In this document: positions 1 through 5,389 of the stretch, piece by piece
How the letters are laid out: each line of letters opens with the position of its first letter
How positions within the stretch are numbered: position 1 is the stretch's first letter
Made by a program: the position numbers and the translations under genes
Notes under the pieces: generated by a model
Databases searched by the model: none
The model's input: only the letters and a program-made list of their open reading frames with translations
Told to the model about the DNA's origin: nothing
Assembly: GCA_023437745.1 (NCBI GenBank)
Contig: JAEZFI010000201.1
Coordinates: 1 to 10,329 of the forward strand
Reading direction: 5' to 3'
Length of the DNA stretch: 10,329 nucleotides
From: Actinomycetes bacterium
Lineage (GTDB): Bacteria > Actinomycetota > Acidimicrobiia > Acidimicrobiales > Microtrichaceae

Positions 1-19
1 CCCGCGCGCCCCCCCCACT

Positions 20-49
20 CTAAAAAGAACGGCGGTGCGGCTCGCCGCC
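20..49 (-). terminator. Intrinsic terminator after the response regulator gene
   Basis: On the minus strand, a few bases past the TGA stop at 53-55, GGCGG and CCGCC form a 5-bp stem (49-45 with 35-31) around a 9-nt loop. A T-rich tract, GTTCTTTTTAG, follows at 30-20. A GC stem followed by a run of T is the classic factor-independent terminator, and it stands out in this very GC-rich DNA. The stem is short, so its efficiency is uncertain. Confidence 0.65.
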
Positions 50-52
50 CCG

Positions 53-712
53 TCAGGCCGAGAGGTACAGGAGCACGGCCTTCACCCGCCGGTGCACGTC
101 GGGCTCCTCGGCCAGGTCGAGCTTCGAGAACAGCGAGTTGATGTGCTTCTCGACGGCGCGCTGCGAGAGGTAGAGCGCCGAGGCGACCGCTGCGTTGTTC
201 TTGCCCTGGGCGATCTCGGCGAGGACCTCGCGCTCCCGGGGGGACAGCCGGTCGAGCGGTGACGACGGGGCGCTGGAGCGGCTGGTCACGAGCGACTCGA
301 CGACCTTCGGGTCGATGAGCGAGCCGCCGCGGGCGACCTCCTCGATGGCCGCCAGCAGCTGGCCGGGCTCGCCGAGGCTCTCCTTCAGGAGGTACGAGCG
401 TGAGGCCGACCCGCCTTCGAGGAGCTGGAGGCAGTACGCGGGCTCCGCGTACTGCGAGAGGACCACCACACCGACGGAGGGGTGGCTGGTGCGCAGCTCG
501 CCGGCGGCGCGGATGCCCTCGTCGGTGTTCGTCGGGGGCATCCGGATGTCCGTGACCACGACGTCCGGCTCGGTCGAGGCGACGGCTTCGAGGAGCTGGT
601 CCAGGTCCGCCACCGAGGCCACCACCTCCACGCCGTCGTCGGCGTCGAGCATGCGCATCACGCCCTCCCTCACGAGCAGCGAATCCTCGGCGACCACGAC
701 ACGAAGGCCCAT
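53..712 (-). CDS. NarL/FixJ-family two-component response regulator (REC + LuxR HTH)
   Basis: This 219-residue protein is a DNA-binding response regulator acting in the cytoplasm. Residues about 4-125 form a receiver domain: acidic residues near Glu9/Asp10, phospho-acceptor Asp55 in VVVTDIRMPP, and the conserved Lys110 in SYLLKES. Residues about 155-200 are a LuxR-type helix-turn-helix (LSPREREVLAEIAQGKNN, then the recognition helix around SQRAVEKHINSLFSKL). Length and order are normal for the NarL family. I chose the ATG at 712 because it puts the receiver right at the N-terminus and because a TACTGT box ends 7 nt upstream, as for a leaderless transcript. A GTG at 739 would add nine residues. 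No histidine kinase lies in the window; one could lie beyond the left end. Its signal and targets are unknown. The family call is firm. Confidence 0.93.
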   Translation of the reverse strand: MGLRVVVAEDSLLVREGVMRMLDADDGVEVVASVADLDQLLEAVASTEPDVVVTDIRMPPTNTDEGIRAAGELRTSHPSVGVVVLSQYAEPAYCLQLLEGGSASRSYLLKESLGEPGQLLAAIEEVARGGSLIDPKVVESLVTSRSSAPSSPLDRLSPREREVLAEIAQGKNNAAVASALYLSQRAVEKHINSLFSKLDLAEEPDVHRRVKAVLLYLSA

Positions 713-719
713 GGGCCCG

Positions 720-725
720 ACAGTA
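720..725 (-). promoter_or_regulatory. Putative -10 box for leaderless response regulator mRNA
   Basis: TACTGT on the minus strand fits the actinobacterial TAnnnT -10 pattern and is followed by exactly 7 nt and then ATG (712). Transcription would therefore begin at the start codon. No convincing -35 is visible, and no Shine-Dalgarno sequence precedes this ATG. Confidence 0.4.
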
Positions 726-753
726 TCTGCCGGGCCCACGGGCCGATTCCGTG

Positions 754-769
754 TCGGGCCGGGGCCCGA
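754..769 (-). terminator. GC hairpin after the cupredoxin lipoprotein gene, possible terminator
   Basis: TCGGGCC and GGCCCGA flank two bases, 14 nt past the lipoprotein stop (783-785). As RNA this gives about 6 bp with a 4-nt loop. No T-run follows, so it is at best a tail-less terminator or an RNA-stabilising hairpin. It is the outermost of three GGCCC/GGGCC inverted repeats between 706 and 769. Confidence 0.3.
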
Positions 770-782
770 TGAGGGGAGCGGT

Positions 783-1610
783 TCAGCTCACGGTGAGCTC
801 GTGCACCATGCCCTGGGAGAAGTGCGGGGGACCGTCGGGCTGGGCGCCGGTGGCCTCCATCTCCGCAGCGGCCTCGGGCGTGGTGCCCACGGGGATGAAG
901 CACAGGACGGCGTAGCGACCAGCCTCCAGGTCGAGCGTCGACCAGGCCTCGGCGCCCGGCATGGCGAAGACCGCGCCCCGCATCTCGACCTTGGACATCG
1001 ACTCCTCCTCGGGGAGGGCGAGGAGCTCGTCGATCGACGCGGTCACGTCGTCGGCGATCCGGAAGAACAGCATCTCGTGCATCTCGGTGCCCTCGTTGGC
1101 GAACTTCACGGTCGCCTTGCCGGCGTCCAGCTCCTCGGGGATGCCGGCGAAGTGGTAGTCCATCCCGGTCACGTCCAGGCGCTCGAAGCCGCAGTTGCTG
1201 CGGACCCACTGGATCATCGAGCCGTACGAGGTCTCGAAGGTCTCGCTCGGACCACCCTCGGGGTTCTCGAACCCGGCGAGCGTCTCGGACGCCACGGTGC
1301 CGACGGCGTCGGCGATGTCGGACGGGGCAGCCTTCTGGGCCGCCTCGATCGCCTTCTTGGCGTTCTCGACGGCGGCCGGGTCGGGCTCCTCTCCGCCCCG
1401 GGCGGCGTTGACGGCGCCGTCGGCCTCGACGGCGAGGTCGCAGAACGGATCCGCCGAGGTGCTGGCGCCGCCGGCCCGGACCGTCGTGGTCACGACGTCC
1501 TTCGCAGCGTCGTCCTTGTCGTCCGAGCACGCTGCGGCGCCCAGGAGGAGGGGGAGGGTGATGGCGCCGGCGGCGGCCATCCGGATGAGGTTCGGGTTGC
1601 GTGATGCCAT
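783..1610 (-). CDS. Secreted lipoprotein with C-terminal cupredoxin-like domain
   Basis: This 275-residue protein is probably a cell-surface lipoprotein that may bind copper. Residues 1-28 are a lipoprotein signal peptide: basic start, hydrophobic GAITLPLLLGAAA, then lipobox Cys28 before SDDKDD. Residues about 55-145 are a mostly helical region with Cys57 and Cys140, a possible disulfide pair. Residues about 146-275 resemble a cupredoxin: HEMLFF (His178), GRYAVLCF (Cys237), then HFSQGM (His263, Met268). The His-x4-Met spacing equals that of plastocyanin, but 25 residues separate Cys237 from His263, where plastocyanin has two. The ATG at 1610 is chosen because it opens the signal peptide; no clear SD precedes it. 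It is divergent from the FtsX permease and lies 70 bp upstream of the response regulator gene on the same strand. The lipoprotein call is firm; copper binding is inferred from residue pattern alone. Confidence 0.8.
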   Translation of the reverse strand: MASRNPNLIRMAAAGAITLPLLLGAAACSDDKDDAAKDVVTTTVRAGGASTSADPFCDLAVEADGAVNAARGGEEPDPAAVENAKKAIEAAQKAAPSDIADAVGTVASETLAGFENPEGGPSETFETSYGSMIQWVRSNCGFERLDVTGMDYHFAGIPEELDAGKATVKFANEGTEMHEMLFFRIADDVTASIDELLALPEEESMSKVEMRGAVFAMPGAEAWSTLDLEAGRYAVLCFIPVGTTPEAAAEMEATGAQPDGPPHFSQGMVHELTVS

Positions 1611-1621
1611 GGATCGATCAT

Positions 1622-1683
1622 CCGGATCCGGCGGATCGACCACGAGATGGCAGACCTGTGTCCTTCGGGGGGTGCAGGCACCC
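1622..1683. promoter_or_regulatory. Divergent promoter region with two small palindromes
   Basis: The 132-bp gap between the lipoprotein (start 1610, minus) and the permease (start 1743, plus) should hold both promoters, but I see no clear -35/-10 pair. Two short perfect inverted repeats occur: CCGGATCCGG at 1622-1631, and GGGTGC-AG-GCACCC at 1670-1683. Either could be an operator, though such repeats are common by chance at this GC content. Confidence 0.2.
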
Positions 1684-1742
1684 TCGGTCGCGGGAGGTGT
1701 GCGCCCTTGCTCGGGGGGTGCGGTCCGTGGCCTGATGGTGCC

Positions 1743-4094
1743 GTGCACGGGATCCGGTTGGTGGCAGCGTCGAGGATCCGGCGACGGTGGGCGGGACTGA
1801 TCTGGATCGGGCTGCTCGCAGGGCTCGTCGGTGGGCTCGCCACCGGCGCGGTGGCCGGGTTGCGACGGACCGAGTCGGCGGCCGAGCGCCTCATCGACGC
1901 AACGGATGCCCCGGACGCCTGGGTGTTCTCCAACTCCATCGACGAGGGGTCGGGGCGCCGGCTCCGATCCCTCGTCGAGTCACGCGACGACGTGGCGGTG
2001 ATCTGGCCGCTCGCCCGGTTCATCGGGCGGACCACGGACTCGAAGGACTGGTACTTCCCCCTCGCCGGCCCCGCCCGCTCCGACGACATCTACCAGCCGA
2101 TCCTCGAGGACGGTCGCCTGCCCCAGGACGACCAGGTGGACGAGATCGCGATCACCGTGCAGACGTCGCGCAACACCGGCCTCGAGGTGGGCTCACGCTT
2201 CCAGATGGACGTCTACACGGCCGAGCAGATGGCGACCATCAACGACGACAGCGAGGTCGAGCCCAACGGTGCGCACCTGGACCTCGAGGTCGTGGGCATC
2301 GTCAGGGACCCTGCCGACATCGCGCTCGCTGCGACCGATCGCTTCATGATCGGGACCCCGGCGCTCTACGAGGCGCACGGTGACATGGTGGACGCATCGG
2401 CGGGCATGGCGCTGCGGATGCGGGACGGCGCCGCCGGCCTCGATCGGCTGCGCGCCGACCTCGAGCCGGAGCTCCCGCCGGGCATGGTGACGTTCCGAAC
2501 GAACCGCGAGGCGCTGGCGGCGGCCGAGGTGCCCACGCGGGTGCTCCGCATCGGGGCCCTGATCCTCGCGGCGATCGTCGCGGGCGTCGGCCTGATCGCC
2601 GTCGCCCAGGCCACCCGCCGGCACGTGAGCCAGAGCGGGGAGGAGGAGGCGACCCTCGCCGCCATGGGCTTCACCCGCGGGGACCGGATCGCGGCGGCGG
2701 CGCTGCCCGGTGGACTCTCGGCGCTGGTCGCCGGCGTGACCGCGGTCCTCGTCGGGATCGCCGTCTCGCCGGCGTTCCCGCTCGGCCGACCCTCCATCCT
2801 CGAGCCCGAACCCGGCCTCGAGGTGAACGTCGCTGTGCTCGCCGTCGGTGGCGCGGTGACCGTCCTCATGGCCGTCCTGGTGTTCTCGGTGGTCGCCTCG
2901 GTCGAGCTGCGCACCGTACGGCCGCGTCTCCGGCGCCCGCCGTCCCGCGCCATGCGGCTCCTGGGTGCGGTCGCGCCGGCCCCGGTGCTGCTGGGTGCCC
3001 GGCTGGCCGTCGAGGGCGGGCGGCGACGTGAAGGTGTGTCGGGCCGGAGTGCCATGGTGGGCGCCGCGCTGGGCATCGCAGGGTTGGTGGCGTCGCTGAC
3101 CTTCGCTCGCAGCGTCGACCACCTGGTCGTGAGCCCTGCGATCTACGGCCTCGACTTCGACATCTCGATGGAGGTGCCGGTCGCGGCGCTCGCCGAGCGG
3201 CGTGACGCGCTGGCGGCCGACCCGGAGCTGGAGGCCGTCGCCGAGCAGTGGGGCAACACGATGCTGCTCGAGGGCCAGCCGGTCAGCGCGATCGCGATGA
3301 CACCGGCCAAGGGCAGCATCCGCCCGGTCGTGCGGACCGGTCGACTCCCGGAGGGCGATGACGAGCTGGCGCTCGGCCCCGGCATGGCGAAGCGGCTCGG
3401 TGTCGACCTCGGCGACCACGTGCGGGTCGGCGAGACGGGGGAGGAGCTGACGCTGGTCGGCACCATCCTGGCCCCGCAGACCGTCGCCGCCGACTACCGG
3501 GGCGGCGTCCTCGTGCAGCGAGAGACCCTCGAGGCGCAGGGGCTGGATGCGGCGTTCCCACTCCTCATCGCTCGCTACGCGCCCGGAGTCGACGCGGCCG
3601 AGAAGACCGCGGAGCTGGACGGTCGCTACCCCTGGGGGGTGATGGACGAGAGCCTGACCACGCCGCCGAGCGAGCTGCGAAACCTCGCGGACGTGGGCGC
3701 CGTCCCGCGCATCCTGCAGTGGTTCTTCGCTGCGCTGATCGTGGCCGCGCTCGGCAACGGGCTCCTGATGGCCGGCCGGCGGCACCGCCACGTCCTCGGC
3801 ATCGTCCGCAGCCTCGGGTTCACGAGGTCGCAGGTGCGGGCGACGATGGCGGCGATGGCGGCGACGATGGGGCTGGTCGCCGTCGCGGTCGGCCTGCCCC
3901 TGGGGCTCGTCGCCGGCTCGGCGATCTGGGCGCAGGTCTCCGACACCCTCAGCCTGACGCCGGTGGTCTCGTGGCCGTTCACCGTCGCACTGCTCCTGAC
4001 GCCCATCGTGGTCGGCCTCGGCGCCCTCATCGCGACCTGGCCGGCGCAGCGCGCCATCGCCCGCCACCCCGCGGAGATCCTCCGCGCCGAGTGA
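1743..4094 (+). CDS. FtsX/MacB-type ABC transporter permease, eight predicted TM segments
   Basis: This 783-residue inner-membrane protein has two tandem FtsX-type halves, as in MacB-like and lipoprotein-release exporters. The basic SRIRRRW precedes TM1 (about 18-40). A large extracytoplasmic domain follows, then FtsX core one with TMs near 269-290, 318-343 and 362-387. The second half has a TM near 437-456, another extracytoplasmic domain, and FtsX core two with TMs near 657-678, 703-728 and 744-765. The cytoplasmic coupling motifs LAAMGFTRGD and VRSLGFTRSQV sit after the first TM of each core. Substrate is unknown. No ATPase gene lies nearby, so the partner must be encoded elsewhere. I chose GTG 1743 because family members usually have about 10-15 residues before the RRRW motif. 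A TTG at 1707, preceded by GGGAGG 9 nt upstream, and an ATG at 1647 are in frame alternatives. Confidence 0.9.
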   Translation: MHGIRLVAASRIRRRWAGLIWIGLLAGLVGGLATGAVAGLRRTESAAERLIDATDAPDAWVFSNSIDEGSGRRLRSLVESRDDVAVIWPLARFIGRTTDSKDWYFPLAGPARSDDIYQPILEDGRLPQDDQVDEIAITVQTSRNTGLEVGSRFQMDVYTAEQMATINDDSEVEPNGAHLDLEVVGIVRDPADIALAATDRFMIGTPALYEAHGDMVDASAGMALRMRDGAAGLDRLRADLEPELPPGMVTFRTNREALAAAEVPTRVLRIGALILAAIVAGVGLIAVAQATRRHVSQSGEEEATLAAMGFTRGDRIAAAALPGGLSALVAGVTAVLVGIAVSPAFPLGRPSILEPEPGLEVNVAVLAVGGAVTVLMAVLVFSVVASVELRTVRPRLRRPPSRAMRLLGAVAPAPVLLGARLAVEGGRRREGVSGRSAMVGAALGIAGLVASLTFARSVDHLVVSPAIYGLDFDISMEVPVAALAERRDALAADPELEAVAEQWGNTMLLEGQPVSAIAMTPAKGSIRPVVRTGRLPEGDDELALGPGMAKRLGVDLGDHVRVGETGEELTLVGTILAPQTVAADYRGGVLVQRETLEAQGLDAAFPLLIARYAPGVDAAEKTAELDGRYPWGVMDESLTTPPSELRNLADVGAVPRILQWFFAALIVAALGNGLLMAGRRHRHVLGIVRSLGFTRSQVRATMAAMAATMGLVAVAVGLPLGLVAGSAIWAQVSDTLSLTPVVSWPFTVALLLTPIVVGLGALIATWPAQRAIARHPAEILRAE

Positions 4095-4096
4095 CG

Positions 4097-4152
4097 CCCG
4101 TTCTGTTCCAGCCAGAGCATCGCCGGCGATGCTCTCCCTGGAACAGAACGGG
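4097..4152. repeat. 56-bp near-perfect palindrome between convergent genes, likely bidirectional terminator
   Basis: The left outer arm CCCGTTCTGTTCCAG (4097-4111) is exactly complementary to the right outer arm CTGGAACAGAACGGG (4138-4152). Inside are CC on each side (an internal mismatch) and a perfect 22-bp core, AGAGCATCGCC (4114-4124) with GGCGATGCTCT (4125-4135). It begins 2 nt after the permease stop and ends 6 nt before the citrate synthase stop, so it fills the 64-bp convergent gap. Either transcript would fold into a stem of about 24 paired bases. There is no T-tract on either side, so this would be a tail-less (I-shaped) terminator. A dispersed palindromic repeat is the alternative. 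Confidence 0.75.
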
Positions 4153-4158
4153 TGGGGG

Positions 4159-5334
4159 TCAGGACATCGGGGAGGCGAGCTCGGGGACCGGGGCGAGGGG
4201 CGGGCCCACGTAGCGAGCGCTGGGGCGGATGATCTTGGGGTCGGCCGCCTGCTCCAGCACGTTGGCGCACCACCCGATCACCCGGCTCGACGCGAACGTG
4301 GGGGTGAACATGTCACGGGGGATCCCGCACAGGTCCATCACGACGCCCGCGTAGAACTCGACGTTGGTGCGGAGCTCGCGGCCGGGCCGGTGCAGGGCCA
4401 GGAGCTCGACGACGCGACGCTCGACCTGTTCGGCGAAGGCCACCCGGTCGCTGGCGTCGGGCGAGGCCGCCGCCAGCCTGCGCGCCACCTCGCGGAGCAG
4501 GACCGACCGCGGGTCGTCCGTCCGGTAGACGGCGTGCCCGAAGCCCATCAGCCGCTCCCCTCGCCCGAGGATGGAGCCGACCACTGCGTCGATGCGGTCG
4601 GGGCTGCCGATCTCGTCGAGCAGGTCGAGCGCCCGGCTCGGAGCACCCCCGTGGAGGGGCCCGGACAGGGCCCCCACGGCGGCGACGATGCACGCCGCCA
4701 GGTCCGCACCGGTGGAGGCCACCACCCGGGCGGTGAAGGTGGAGGCGTTGAACCCGTGGTCGATCGTCGTGATGAGGTACGTCTCGACGGCCGCTGCGTG
4801 GGCGTCCAGCGGCTCGGTGCCCGTGAGCATCCAGAGCAGGTTCGCGCCGGCACCCAGGTCGGCCCGCGGGGCGATCGGTGTGAGGCCTCGTCCGAGGCGG
4901 TCGAGGGCGGCGAGCAGCGTGGGGGTCACGGCCGTGATGCGCAGTGCATCCGCTCGACGCGAGGTCGGGTCGGCGTCGAGGAGCGGTCGCAGCCCCAGGG
5001 TCGCGCCGGTGAGCGACAGCGCGGTGCGCAGGCCGTCGAGGGGCGACGCCGTGGTGAGGAGGGGCAGCGCCGCGGCCACCGTGTCGGGGAGCTCCCGGAG
5101 CGGGCGGACCTCGGCGGCGAACGCCGCCCGCTCGTCGACGGTCGTGGGGAGCCGCCCGTCGAGCATCAGCTGCCAGACGTCCTCGAGGGGTCGGGTGCGG
5201 GCCAGCTCCGTCGCCGAGTGCTGGCGGTAGTGGTAGTAGCCCTCGTCGCCTCGGACGTCGCCGACCTCGGTGTCGGTGACGACGACGCCCTTCAGGCCAC
5301 GGGGCGGATGGATCGACGTGTCGGGGGATGTCAC
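4159..5334 (-). CDS. Citrate synthase (CitA/citrate synthase 2-like)
   Basis: This protein of about 391 residues should condense acetyl-CoA (or a related acyl-CoA) with oxaloacetate in the cytoplasm. Conserved features: GLKGVVVTDTEVGD near the N-terminus, IDHGFNASTFTARV (His193), SGPLHGGAPSR (His228), MGFGHAVYRTDDPR (His267), NVEFYAG (Glu326), and C-terminal IIRPSARYVGP with the citrate-binding arginine. The usual catalytic Asp is Glu here; I recall the same NVEF in mycobacterial CitA, so this appears normal for the branch. Length is typical. GTG 5334 gives the expected roughly 12 residues before GLKG. A TTG at 5370 is the alternative and would be near-leaderless. A perfect 19-bp palindrome covers the GTG. 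The gene is divergent from the HTH-citrate synthase fusion, and the two are probably co-regulated. 2-Methylcitrate synthase activity is possible; no prp genes are present. Confidence 0.93.
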   Translation of the reverse strand: MTSPDTSIHPPRGLKGVVVTDTEVGDVRGDEGYYHYRQHSATELARTRPLEDVWQLMLDGRLPTTVDERAAFAAEVRPLRELPDTVAAALPLLTTASPLDGLRTALSLTGATLGLRPLLDADPTSRRADALRITAVTPTLLAALDRLGRGLTPIAPRADLGAGANLLWMLTGTEPLDAHAAAVETYLITTIDHGFNASTFTARVVASTGADLAACIVAAVGALSGPLHGGAPSRALDLLDEIGSPDRIDAVVGSILGRGERLMGFGHAVYRTDDPRSVLLREVARRLAAASPDASDRVAFAEQVERRVVELLALHRPGRELRTNVEFYAGVVMDLCGIPRDMFTPTFASSRVIGWCANVLEQAADPKIIRPSARYVGPPLAPVPELASPMS

Positions 5335-5341
5335 ATCCCCC
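5323..5341. promoter_or_regulatory. Perfect 9-1-9 inverted repeat over the citrate synthase start codon
   Basis: GGGGGATGT, one central base and ACATCCCCC form a perfect palindrome centred on 5332, inside the GTG start (5334-5332) of the minus-strand citrate synthase. In its mRNA, GGGGGAU would pair with AUCCCCC and leave the loop GUGAC, which presents the start codon. The only SD-like run, GGGGG, is in the stem and just 2 nt from the GTG, closer than usual. It could be a DNA operator, an RNA hairpin that tunes translation, or both. Confidence 0.55.
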
Positions 5342-5362
5342 AGGGTGGGCCGACGGCGAGGG

Positions 5363-5383
5363 ATCGTCAACGTTGATTATCAT
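5363..5383. promoter_or_regulatory. Overlapping divergent -10 boxes beside a TCAACGTTGA palindrome
   Basis: This short AT-rich island lies in the 55-bp gap between the two citrate synthase genes. TATCAT at 5378-5383 (plus) ends 6 nt before GTG 5390 and fits a leaderless start of the fusion gene. GATAAT at 5381-5376 (minus) matches five of six TATAAT bases and would start the citrate synthase mRNA near 5370. TCAACGTTGA (5367-5376) is a perfect palindrome abutting both boxes. No good -35 is seen for either, which suits activator-dependent promoters. The palindrome is the obvious candidate operator for the HTH fusion protein. Confidence 0.5.
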
Positions 5384-5389
5384 CCACCC

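Noticed and set aside
195..1604. A 469-codon plus-strand open frame over the response regulator and the lipoprotein
   Set aside because: It spans two real minus-strand genes, is Ser/Arg/Gly-rich without motifs, and has no supported start.
2193..4067. A 624-codon open frame antisense to the permease
   Set aside because: Compositional shadow: Arg/His/Asp/Gly-rich with no domain, while the plus strand encodes clear FtsX halves with transmembrane segments.
5335..5370. TTG 5370 as the citrate synthase start, giving 12 extra residues
   Set aside because: Not excluded, but GTG 5334 gives the N-terminal length usual before the GLxGVV motif, and TTG is a poor leaderless start codon. N-terminal proteomics would decide.
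5270..5389. An upstream extension of the HTH-citrate synthase fusion
   Set aside because: It would overlap the divergent citrate synthase by about 65 bp and add residues that belong to no domain; GTG 5390 has a well-placed -10 box and opens just before the helix-turn-helix.
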